This document shows, piece after piece, positions 1-10,444 of a DNA stretch of 64,000 bases (position 1 is its first letter; every line of letters begins with the position of its first letter). Under the pieces are notes generated by a model. That model made no database searches and was not told the DNA's origin. It was given only the letters and a program-made list of their open reading frames with translations. Made by a program: the position numbers and the translations under genes. The stretch comes from Daucus carota subsp. sativus (taxonomy: Eukaryota > Streptophyta > Magnoliopsida > Apiales > Apiaceae), in contig NC_030381.2 of assembly GCF_001625215.2 (NCBI RefSeq), positions 2,505,131 through 2,569,130 on the forward strand. Direction: 5' to 3'.

Positions 1-57
1 CTCAACACAATTCACAAAAAAATCATACAGATACACAATTAAATCGATTGAACTAAC

Positions 58-247
58 CTAGCGATTGAATCTTATACTGGAGTTGCTCGAGTTCAATTCT
101 CATCGCCGCCGAAGCATCGGCGCCGTCCGATCTGACGACTTCAACTTCCTCCTCCGTTGACGAAGCGTCGGCATCAGCGCTCGCGATAAGCACGGCGAAA
201 AAGACGGCGAAAAGGACGGAGAGAACGGGAGTTTTGAAGGCCACCAT
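58..247 (-). CDS. N-terminal exon of a secreted/membrane coiled-coil protein (partial)
   Basis: The exon starts at the ATG at 245-247 and runs to a likely donor (TAG|GTTAGT) at 57/56, so only about 63 residues are visible and the rest lies off the left edge. Residues 4-25 are a hydrophobic stretch typical of a signal peptide, ending in an Ala/Asp-rich segment (ASADADA). An acidic, Ser/Ala-rich linker follows, and then the start of a heptad-like segment (RIELEQLQYKIQSL) that looks like the beginning of a long coiled coil. From memory this resembles the plant family loosely annotated as 'DNA repair ATPase-related', which has a signal peptide, long coiled coil and C-terminal membrane segment. 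That assignment is tentative. Entry into the secretory pathway is inferred from the hydrophobic N-terminus alone. Confidence 0.55.
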
Positions 248-283
248 AGCAGAGCAGAGGCCTCTGAAGCAGAAGAGAGGGGC

Positions 284-292
284 GTTTATAGA
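284..292 (-). promoter_or_regulatory. Candidate TATA box of the 58-247 gene
   Basis: On the minus strand this reads TCTATAAAC, about 40 bp upstream of the ATG at 247. That spacing predicts a very short 5' leader of 10-20 nt. No other TATA-like site lies closer. Confidence 0.4.
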
Positions 293-1436
293 GTGTGTAG
301 TTATCGATACTTACAATATCTGTGAATGAATCTGTATGTCATGGTGGAAAAGTAGTTGGAGGTTGTTCCCTTTTTATATTTTGGATTTTTCGAATGTTAT
401 TATTGATTAATCATTGAATACGAAAATTAGGATTCTTTTGTTGGAGTGTAAAATGTTTTATATAAATAAAATTATAAATTCTGAGAATATTATTAGGTTA
501 TTAAATAAAATTATAAATTCTGAGAATGTTATTAAGACTAAGCATATTTTCTCGAAAAAATTATTAGTTATTTAATAAAATCAGTCATTTTATAACACAT
601 ATATGTATATATCCTCGTCATTCTCATTTTTTAATGATTTTTCAACTCTTTAGCAGTAGTTTAAGACTTTTATAGAATATAATTTTTAATTTAATTTTTA
701 TTTATTTATAAAAATTTAAATATTATATTTTTATTTAGAAGAATAAATTTTCTCAAAAATTATGAAATAATATGTTATATGAGTGTTAAAAAATGGTGCT
801 CCAATGTAAACAACTGGGGACGAATGGTGTAAGAGATTTTAGGATATTAATTTAATTATGAAAATTAAAAAAATGTGTGTAAAAATTGTCATTATAAAAA
901 AAATTTAGATCGCCAATGTGGGATCATGGCTTTTGCAGTCAAAAAAGGCATGCTAGTCGGCTCACGTTTTTACACGTTCCTTGAAGCTTTCAAAGAGTGT
1001 GTTCCTTTAGCTTTCAGAGAGTGTGTATGATCAATTTTACCATACTCAGGTTCTGCTCTGTATGGGTTAGCCAAAAAGCCTGTGGCTTTGCCTGCCGGAC
1101 GAGGGTTCAAACCGCTCTCCTCGGAGTTGATGACAAGACGAGTGTGTGAGTGTGTTTATTTTCAAAAGAAAAACGTACATCGGCAAATTCAACTACTTAA
1201 AGTTGCCCGAAATTAATTTATAAATGTAAATCATGATTTAAAACATAATTGCAAATTACATAATGGTAATAATATTATAAATGTTAAGAAGTTGGATAAG
1301 ACTCATACATGGTGAATTTAAAAAAGCAACACAGAATATAGGAACTAGGGAATACTACTTAGTTATACTAGTATTAAACAGCAGAGGATGATAAGTTCAG
1401 TTATGTTGAACAGAGGATGAGAGGTCCATTTCGGTT
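293..1436. other. Intergenic region, AT-rich
   Basis: The stretch holds the upstream region of the gene at 58-247 and the 3' flank of the bZIP gene. It is mostly AT-rich, with a short near-direct repeat (aaataaaattataaattctgagaat) at about 464-530 and one possible tRNA-derived SINE near 1060-1190. No coding region was recognised. Confidence 0.5.
1062..1190 (+). repeat. Possible tRNA-derived SINE fragment
   Basis: TAGCCAAAAAG at 1066-1076 resembles a pol III box A, and GGGTTCAAACC at 1101-1111 a box B, spaced as in tRNA-derived SINEs. A TG-rich tail and an A-rich stretch (about 1163-1172) follow. I could not define a target-site duplication, and the cloverleaf is not a functional tRNA. Low-confidence call. 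Confidence 0.3.
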
Positions 1437-4400
1437 CTACTTTGACATTGTCGGAACATGAGATCCCCAAGGCCAGATCTCGGACGTGCAGCTTACAGAA
1501 TCGTTGATGATGTTGTTATCGATATTGCCATTAAAGTGGTCCACATTATCAGTCTGACCTGATCCTGTCAATCCAGGATACGATGGATCATCTCTTTGGA
1601 CGGTGATTGTTGGCGAGACATTACCCATCCTGTGAATATTCTGGGTTCCAAAGGATTGTGGCGTATTGTATAAATGATTCTGAATTATGTTGGTGATGCT
1701 GGAAGTTAGGGAACCTCGTGTGACCATATCTTCGGCAAGTTTTACCTGCATACATGCATTATCACAAGCTATTCAGTCTCCACGTTTTAATTTGAGGCAA
1801 ATAAAGAATCACAATGAACAACTTTGTCAAATATGAGAACTTATAATTCAATTTACTGTATTTAAAGAATGAACCGTGCAGCTCCATTGAAGGAGTCCTT
1901 GAGAGCACTAATATACTCCCAATAAAAGTTTCTTATATTTTCATCTCATTCCGTTATGTTGTGTTTGGTTGAGAAGAATGGAATGGAATGGAATGGGATG
2001 AGTGAAAAATACTTGAAACTAATAGAGATAGGAAGAAAGTTTTGAAAATAATTTAAAAGAGTGCAAAATTGCTATGATGAGATTTGAGAAGAAATTTTGG
2101 ATGGGAGAGAATAGAGCATTCCATCTCAAATGGAAGGGGATATATCTAGCATATGATGTAGGGAATGGAATGGAGGAAGGAATGAAATTTCTTAAAAATC
2201 ATCCATAAGATAGTTCATTTTTCATTCCATTCTTTCCGTAATCATTCACTCCAACCAAACACAACATTAGGGACTGAGAAATTCTATAGACTATTTGGTA
2301 CCTTTGCACGCAAAGCTTCCACATCTGACTTAAGAACACGATTGTTATTGGTAGCATCTTTAAATTGTTGATTAGCACTTGTCATGTTCTTGAACAAAGT
2401 TGAGTTTTCTCCACGCAACTGATCAACCTGTGAAAAATTCATTTAATTTAAAACAGATGTAAAAGATGTCACTTCAGGATAGTAAAAAGAAAGATTTCAC
2501 TTTGTGCATATTAAAAGCAACAATTTCAATTTTCAGTCTCTGAATATTGGAATAATTTGACCTTTAGCAATATAAAAAGTATAAAATATGCAGCTAAAAA
2601 TTATGATTACTTCAAAACTACACCTGTTGTTCAAGGTCGGATAAATGAGCCTGCTTTCTTCTTCTGGAGCGCCTAGCAGACTCTCTGTTGGAGACCATCC
2701 TATAAAAGCATAAATGTGAAGTGGCTTAGAAACTCTTGGAAAGCTAAGATAATTATAATAAATAATATCACTTCTCAATAGTCAGACACATGTCGAACAC
2801 AACTGACCTTTTAATACGTCTGACACCAGCCTGATCACTCTGTTCACATGGACCAGCTTCTGTGTCTATGTCATCATCATCAGATTGATCATACGAACCG
2901 CTGGTAACCCCCATTGCTTGATTTTCGCAGCCTTTAGGCAGGTTATTGGCAGCTGAAGTTGGACTCCCAGCTGCGATAAAAAACAGAATCTGCCAGTTAT
3001 ACTACCTATTTTGGAGTTTGTATACACAGTACCAGTAAGCGCATATTTATAAACGAACCAATCTCTTTAGTTGCATTCATAGACTATATCATACCACAAA
3101 TTGATGATTGGGAGTCCATTGTGACCGATATACTAGAGTGTTTAGGAGCACTGAAATTCTGACACCAAAGAGAAGCTTCTGTAACTTCAGCACAATTTGA
3201 AAAGCCATTCATAATCTCCTGCCATTTCAGATTCAATTAAACAGACAACGGTTATATACTTGTAGTAAAAATCATAGATGTAGATAAGGTCCTTGACAAT
3301 AAAAAAACTGAAATATGGAGCCAATTTGTCTAGACTCAAAAACCAACCAATTTTCTAGTCTTCTGCCCGACTTGCATGATAGTAACTAGAAATTAATTTG
3401 GCAACAAAATCCTGTTTATAAAAAGTCAACAAATAAGGGAACCAGATGGCCTCCTAAAGAATTTATTTTTTTCAAGGTATGACATGGAGAACTGCAGCCC
3501 AAAATACCCCAATCTAAAAAGAGACCTAAAATACCAGTCTGAGAGGAGACCCCAAAACCACGGGAGCAATTTCTTTTGCTGTATTACACATTGCTCGGAT
3601 GTGTATCACCTATGAATGAGCACTGTGCCAGTAGTCAGACCTGTGTGTGGTGCAGGACAGGTGATGGACAATTATGTCATATAAAATTAAGTCCTTGCAC
3701 ATAGTCCCAAAAAATATTTATGTTCATTATTATGGTAATACACAGGTACATTGTGACAATTTAGATAAAGTTTACCAATTGTAATCATTTGGACGTAAAA
3801 CACTTTAAACAAAATTTATAAAAGGATTAAATATTATCCCTGTAGCAAAGCCTCATCGGCATGACGGCATCCCCTTACACTTGCTAACTACAGTCACCCT
3901 TTCACTTATAAGAATATGTAAAACCAAGGTTTTTTAAAATAATAAACGAGTTTAGGACCTCACAGGGCATGTTTGCATAACAGAACTGACTACGTACATG
4001 ACTCTGAACAGAAATTTCCAGGGTGATTACTATCAGACTAAAGGGGATCTATTCTAAATTCAATATTTTTCCTATCGTAACAGTTCAAGAAATGCCCATC
4101 TATATTTTACTATTTTGATAAATCGTGACAATTTGATAGAGAAGAAGAACTAAATTAGGTCAAAGTAACGGATTGAAACTTTATAGTGCAAAAATTTGTG
4201 ACATATTTGACAAAATGTGCAACTATTTAACATTTTGAATAACCACGCACATTCGATGAACTCATTAGAGATTTAGAGCTGATCACTTTAAAACCAACCC
4301 AAACATACACAATATATCACATTAGTTGAACAAAAACTTAAACTGTGATACTCATCTCTGAAAATAAATAAATACTCCTTCGGTCTCATTTACATTACTT

Positions 4401-5144
4401 CCGTCTTATATAATATTGAACACATTTCATATTCACATTTAACTGTCAAAGGTAAAGGAAGCTCTCTAATTCTCCTCGTCCCCTTAAAAATCTCACAATA
4501 GCAAATATATATGAAGATTTTTATTAATAATTTTAGTAGCTTATTGTTCTATCTAATCACAAAATACAATGACAATATTACATACTCTACTTGACATGAA
4601 AAGAAAGTCCATATACATTCAAATTTCGTTCATTTATCAAGCATAAAATATTTTGTCCGCTCTAATTTTTTTACAAAATATTCAAAAAATGAGCTAGGAT
4701 ACTATCGTGTTAATTTAGTTTTTTACGAAGCTAATTTTAGCAGGATCTAATATTTCACGATATATTTAACTAAGAGCTAATTTTGTACGATATATCTAAG
4801 TAACGAGCTAATTTTTATACACGATATATTTAACTAACAGCTAATTTTGTACTATATAAGTAACAAGCTAATTTTTACGATATTTTTAAGTACGGAACAA
4901 GACACTGTCGGAGATGCTCTAACGACGGAAAACAACTATTCATTTCAAAATATACCTGATCCGGGAAAGGGAAGGTGGGGAGCTGGGAGGGATGATCATC
5001 ACGATAACCAACAGCATCATCGGCAAAACCTGGCGGCGTGATCGGACGGTGAGCCTTAACATCCTGATCGTTGATGTGTTGATTAAAAATGTCTTCTAAG
5101 TCAATCTCAGATGGGATTTTGTTCATCTTATTACTTCTCTCCAT
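1437..5144 (-). CDS. Group C bZIP transcription factor, bZIP9-like
   Basis: Nuclear DNA-binding regulator that should dimerise, often with group S1 bZIPs, on ACGT or GCN4-like sites (family knowledge). Exons on the minus strand: 5144-4956, 3218-3095, 2970-2808, 2699-2624, 2427-2302, 1745-1437. Together they encode 328 aa in one open frame. The basic region sits at about residues 159-184 ([13 protein letters not shown], with N163 and R171 giving the N-x7-R signature). The leucine zipper follows across exons 4-6. The C-terminus holds the bZIP9-type segment [14 protein letters not shown] and ends [15 protein letters not shown]. An Asp-rich acidic patch ([10 protein letters not shown]) precedes the basic region. 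The start at 5144 was chosen because the upstream in-frame ATG at 5210 would lie in what looks like 5' UTR; an internal Met at codon 7 is an alternative. MITE and tandem-repeat sequence lies in the introns. Confidence 0.9.
1957..2266. mobile_element. Harbinger-like MITE in bZIP intron 5
   Basis: Perfect 14-bp terminal inverted repeats (TGTTGTGTTTGGTT) are flanked by TTA duplications at 1954-1956 and 2267-2269. The subterminal parts are GGAATGGAATGG-rich and also inverted. The 310-bp element has no coding capacity, and its TTA duplication fits the PIF/Harbinger group. Confidence 0.75.
4722..4893. repeat. Short diverged tandem repeat in bZIP intron 1
   Basis: About four copies of an AT-rich unit of roughly 40-50 bp built on 'agctaatttt...acgatatattt' lie end to end. 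At 4911-4919 a single GAGATGCTC followed by TAA looks like one end of a MITE, but no partner end was found. Confidence 0.5.
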
Positions 5145-5288
5145 GGTTGTGTACTTGTGTTTGTACGAGTGAACGAAACACTTGTGTTTTGTCTTGAAGT
5201 TTCTTAACAACTAAGCTAAGGTTGTTGCAAGAAAAAGGAAGGAGGTGATGTGAGTATTTTAAAGATTGTGTGTAATCAGTGGTGGTGC

Positions 5289-5295
5289 TGACTCA
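5289..5295 (-). promoter_or_regulatory. TGA(G/C)TCA GCN4-like motif upstream of the bZIP gene
   Basis: The palindromic site TGACTCA/TGAGTCA lies 145 bp upstream of the bZIP ATG. It sits just upstream of a TATA-like TTTAAAATAC at about 5253-5263 (minus strand). Opaque2-type group C bZIPs are known to bind this motif, so self-regulation is possible but inferred. Confidence 0.35.
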
Positions 5296-5775
5296 CCGCA
5301 AGGCACAAAGTGTAGTGCTTCTGTTTTTGTGAAAACGAAATTTTCGGGGGTGTCGAGTGGGTCTGTGGGCGGGCGTATTAACTTGGGTTGGTGAAGGTAT
5401 CGCGGTATACCGATATAAGGAAAAACAACATGTTTATCGATTGAAATTATTATCAAATTGGAGTATTTTTTTAGTAATATATATTTCAAAAATATATGAA
5501 AAATATTTATAAAAATTTAAAAAATATTAATTAGATTCATTTTAAAAGAATTACATAAATAACAAATTAAAAAACTTTGTTACATCAAATTTTAAAATGT
5601 CTGCAACAGAAAAAAGTTCAAATCTATTGAATATGTATTGTGTAAGAACACACATTAAACACTTAACTAAACAAATATGTTATCTTTATCTTAATATACT
5701 ATTTATTTTAGATTCCACTTATTTTCGTAAAATTGTTTTATAAGTGAAAATATATGTTATTTATTTTAGTACTTA

Positions 5776-6432
5776 GGGGCCGTTTGGCTGGAATTAAAAG
5801 AAGTGACTTATTGCTTAAAGTAAAGAAGTGGATTAAAAATGATAAGTTGGTTTGGACTTATAAGTTATTATAGGTGTTTGGATACCATGACTTATAAGTT
5901 ATTTAAGTGTTTGGATAACTTAACTTATAAGTTGATATAGTTTCATAATTTTGTAATATAATAATTTGTTTCTTTTAAAAGATAAATTATAATACTATAA
6001 GATTTATTATTATTTAGACATGAAATATTTTATAGATACAGAATTTTAAATTCCGCATTAAAAGAAAAAAATTAATAAATATAGAAAAGTTCTTACAAGA
6101 TAACTAAAGACCAACAATTGTAGTCATCAAGATAACTACACCAACAACTGTACTACCTTGTCCCTTATCAAACCTAACAGAGCACCAACAAGAAGAGAAG
6201 CTGAGAAGAGGCAAAAAAAAAAGCCAGCTGGCTTTTTTTCCCAGGCTTCTTTTACGCAACAAGAAGAGAAGCTAAGAAGTTGAGGCAAAAAAAAAGCCAG
6301 CTTTGCTGGCTTTTTTCCTAGGCTTCTTTTACTTTAATTCACTGCTGCTTAAAATTTGTCAAACAGGCATGATATAAGAGAAGCTGATTTTTACCAATTT
6401 TAAGTCGAGAAGTGCTTTAGCCAAACACCCAC
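5776..6432. mobile_element. Harbinger-like MITE with internal palindromes
   Basis: Terminal repeats GGGGCCGTTTGGCT and (reversed) GTGGGTGTTTGGCT match at 11 of 14 positions and are flanked by TTA at 5773-5775 and 6433-6435. The 657-bp element has no ORF. Near its right end (about 6187-6345) lie two tandem copies of a hairpin unit made of 'gaagagaagct...aggcaaaa' and 'agccagctggct'. Confidence 0.7.
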
Positions 6433-6657
6433 TTAGTAATACAAATGTCGTATAAAAGAATACACATGTACAAAGACAAAATGGAACTTGCATGTGTAAA
6501 TCATAATTAAGAAAATGAACGAAAAATTTAAAAATGATGAATTATAAATTTTATATATAATGAGATGTCAAATATTATTATAATTTTAATTTTAATTTTT
6601 ATACTAATCATCAATTATCATACCATTATATTTTACTTACACTGAAAATGTTTTATA

Positions 6658-6901
6658 CTCCCTCTGTCCCATTTAATTGTATACGTTTCTTTTCAACTGC
6701 TCGACACGCATTTCAATGCTCTTATAAAATATAGTTCCGTAACTTATTTTTGAGATTTTTTTTCTGTATAAAAATATAACATCCAAATTTTAATTCAGAA
6801 AAAAAAAATTTAAAAATAAATTACACAACTACCCTTTACAGGAGCATTAAAGTCCGTGCCGCGTCGCCGTCCCAATCTATACTACAGGGGGACGGAGGGA
6901 G
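6658..6901. mobile_element. Stowaway MITE in the PAD1 promoter
   Basis: Ends CTCCCTCTGTCCC and, reversed, CTCCCTCCGTCCC are the Stowaway (Tc1/mariner) signature. They are flanked by TA at 6656-6657 and 6902-6903. The 244-bp element is non-coding and ends 87 bp before the PAD1 ATG. Confidence 0.85.
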
Positions 6902-6908
6902 TATAAAT
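6902..6908 (+). promoter_or_regulatory. TATA box of PAD1 at the MITE junction
   Basis: TATAAAT directly follows the Stowaway terminal repeat, and its first two bases are the TA target duplication. It lies 81 bp upstream of the ATG, followed by a CT-rich leader (ctctctccctc) common in plant housekeeping genes. Expected transcription start is near 6930-6940. Confidence 0.55.
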
Positions 6909-6988
6909 CTTTATTATATCTCTCGCTATCTCCCTCTCTCCCTCGGAATCTCTCTCTCTCAACAAATCAACACACAAAGGGAACCAAG

Positions 6989-8917
6989 ATGGCAAGATAC
7001 GATAGAGCAATCACTGTCTTTTCACCGGACGGTCATCTATTTCAGGTTGAATACGCACTTGAAGCCGTCCGCAAAGGTAACGCCGCCGTGGGCGTCAGAG
7101 GCACCGATACTATCGTTCTCGGTGTCGAGAAAAAATCCACTGTCAAACTTCAGGACTCGAGGTATGCATACACACACCTGTATTCATATTCTGCGATTCG
7201 TCTCTTCTTCAATTGGGGATATTTTAATTTAGGGTTTAGCAGATTAAAACTTTGTAATGTGTGTATGTATGCGTATTACTTGAATGTTGATATGCAATAT
7301 CTGATATTTGTAATTGTAGAAGCACTTCAGCACTTAAGAAAAAAGGTTTTTGTTTGAAACATATAATACTTGTTGGTTGGATCCTTGAAAGCATCGAAAC
7401 AATACGCTTTGTATAAAATCTTGCATTAAAAGGGTAGAGATCAAGCTGGACCAGTCTTAAAGAGCCCCGCTTGTCAAAGTTTTAGGAAGTGCTTTCACTG
7501 GCTAATATTAGGAAGGTTAAATGCAACTACCTGTCAACTGGTATAGGACATCGGAAAATTGTTGTGAACATTAATGTTCACTCTTGTTCCAACGAAACTA
7601 TACAAAAGTATGAAACAATGTGCTATGGATCTAAGGTATGTTAAATTAGACTTGTATAGAACTATGGAGGGTCATTTAAATAAAGAAGAATGTAAGTACT
7701 CATTTTTTGATATTAATGGGATCCACACATGTGACATTGTGCAAAATCTTCTTTTCTTGGATACTTATGCATCCTCGTTGTTGCAGATCTGTCAGGAAGA
7801 TTGTAAATCTAGATGATCACATTGCTCTGGCCTGTGCTGGGCTTAAAGCTGATGCTCGAGTACTTATTAACCGGGCACGTATTGAATGCCAAAGCCATAA
7901 GCTTACTGTTGAAGATCCAGTTACCGTGGAGTATATTACACGTTACATAGCTGGTCTTCAGCAAAAGTATACACAGAGTGGTGGTGTTAGGCCATTTGGT
8001 CTTTCAACTTTGATTGTTGGATTCGACCCACACACTGGTGTGCCAGCACTGTACCAGACTGATCCTTCAGGGACCTTTTCAGCTTGGAAAGCTAATGCTA
8101 CTGGGAGAAACTCCAACTCGATGAGAGAATTCTTGGAAAAGAATTATACAGAGACATCTGGTCAAGAAACCCTGAAACTTGCTATCCGTGCATTACTTGA
8201 AGTAAGTATATAATGCCTACAAACCATTTTAAAGTACATAGGACTTATCGCCTTTATCTATGTTACTCATACTTGGGTACGGAGTGTCGGACACGACACA
8301 ATCCGAGTGTCGGACTTGGAAATTTTGAAAATTCGGGACGCAAAGACACTGTCCTATTTTTCGGACACGGGTACGATGACATGTCGTAGTATACTAATAA
8401 ACCAAGTGGCACTTGTCAGTATATATGTTATATTAAGCTGGACAAGTTATAAAATATGTTGTATTAAGGATGGAAGTAGACTGAAATGTTGTCGCATTAC
8501 AACTACCATAATGTGCTTATTGATTATAATCGATTCAAGTTAGCAATATGCCAATATCTGTATGACATGCCGGTATTAGTGTATAGTGTAATTGCTGTTC
8601 TCCATTTGGGCACTGTTCTCATTAACATTTGTGTATTAACTTCAGATGTATAGTTAGTCTGTTACCAATTTGCCATATTTGAGTACAGGTACTGGTTTTC
8701 ATGTCAAGCTCCATGTCATAATCATGTCAGTTATGCCCCTTCTGTTTTGAACTAGGTTGTGGAGAGTGGCGGAAAAAACATAGAAGTTGCAGTCATGACA
8801 AGGGATAAGGGACTCCGTCAGCTTGATGAAGCTGAGATTGACACTATTGTTGCAGAGATTGAAGCTGAGAAGGAGGCTGCAGAGGCTGCAAAGAAGGGCC
8901 CTTTTAAGGAGACTTGA
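6989..8917 (+). CDS. PAD1: 20S proteasome subunit alpha type-7
   Basis: Structural alpha-ring subunit of the 20S core of the 26S proteasome, in cytosol and nucleus. It gates substrate entry and is not itself proteolytic. Exons: 6989-7161, 7787-8201, 8756-8917, giving 249 aa, close to the roughly 250 aa known for plant PAD1. The alpha-subunit signature ([20 protein letters not shown]) is at residues 4-23, followed by [11 protein letters not shown] and, in exon 2, [15 protein letters not shown]. The C-terminus is a charged Glu/Lys/Ala helix ([16 protein letters not shown]), as in the family. Intron 2 carries short repeats of GTGTCGGACACG type near 8287-8370. The gene looks intact. A Stowaway element abuts its core promoter. 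Confidence 0.95.
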
Positions 8918-10396
8918 GTCTATTTTTCTTTTCCCCTTTTATCAACATTTCATATCAAACATGTATTCAGAAATTATGCCGTTATCTGTTGGGACTTGTG
9001 TTTAGATGTACTATTTCATTTTTAAGCTGCTGGACTAGTTTTCAAATGATTTAGTGATGCATATAATATTGTATTCTAACAATTTAGGTAGTGGAGTAGT
9101 GAGTCTGGTGACAAGCTGCGGAGAAGCATAACCATACTAAAATGAGTTCAAATAGGTTTGTTTGTCTTTAAATGTGATGACATTTTACTGGTTGTTCGTT
9201 ATTCTCTACGGATGCCAATGTTGTATGCTCGAGCCAAAAGTCGAGTTACCATGTTTGTTGATCGTTATACTAAAACAAGATTGACATCTTTTTAACAATG
9301 CAAAAGCTTTCTGCAGTCCTCTGCAGTCTGCAATCAGTCCAGCTGCAGAAGTCATCCGCACATTGCTTCTTATAGCCCAAACAATAACTTGGTTATCTCA
9401 CTATCTGTCCCACCTTCACAAAAAGTATCTCACTACTATCTCGTGAGACAATTCTTTCCAAAATTTCATATGAATTGAAATAACTACCAAGTAAGACGCT
9501 TCAGGATAAGTGCACGAACAAATATGTAATTCTACCACTTCACTTGATGTGATTTCAAAATAAACATGATAGTACTTTATTATAAGGATCTGGGAACCAT
9601 AGTTAAATTTTCATGTTTCGTAATCATACAATAAGTTGCATATTGAGAATTGCAACTACGATCATATTGAAGCCTGTTTGATCAAAGGACGATGAAGCAA
9701 TGGGGATTTAAGTCTCAAGAACACTATTCTTGAAATTAATCCATCCATTCTAAATTAGATGAGCTCATCGATTTTGAACACACAATTTAAGATCCAGTAA
9801 CTGCATACCTACATAACTTATTTTTAATATTAGATCAATACATAGTTATGCCGTCAATGCACCTAAAGTTACGTGCCCGAAATCTAGTAACTAGCTCATC
9901 TAATTTGGAATGGAGAGAGTAGTTCGTAAATAATAGACTTGAAAATGAGCCAGCATGACAGGATAGCTAAGCTGAAGTTGTAACAGTTTATCTTATGTCG
10001 CCCGAACGAAAGTACATCGACTTTTCTACTCCACGTTTTTCGAATTCACATGTATTCTTCCTAGTCATACAACAATCAGACAGAAAAGGTCTTGCAGGGT
10101 CCTGCAAGTAAGTGCCGCACGACAAAACAAGCACAGCATTCGTTAAATATTCTGCAATATTTTACATTTCGTGTTAAAAAGAGTAATTGAAATATTCAAT
10201 ATAAGATTAAAATTTTAGAAAAGGAAATCAGAACGTAATTAACCCAGTACTGGTCGACATAGAACTATAGAAGTCTAATCTTCAGTCTTTAGTACTCGGT
10301 AATCTCCGTTTTAATCAGAGAACGGAAATTACTAACAAGGCGTAACTACTCCCTCAGTTTTGACATATAAATGGTAACAGACGATCATTACCTCCG

Positions 10397-10444
10397 AATT
10401 TCTGGTACAAACTCTTAAGTAATTTCTGGTACAAACTCTTAAGT
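10397..10444. repeat. 24-bp tandem duplication
   Basis: Two perfect adjacent copies of a 24-bp unit starting aatttctggtacaaactc. Confidence 0.8.

Noticed and set aside
4373-4440. Stowaway-like left end (TACTCCTTCGGTCTCATTT)
   Set aside because: No matching inverted right end with TA flank was found within the next 600 bp, so it is at most a fragment.
4847-5210. Upstream in-frame extension of the bZIP N-terminus (MLRNFKTKH...)
   Set aside because: The segment before residue MERSNK has UTR-like composition and no similarity to group C bZIP N-termini, so the start at 5144 was preferred.
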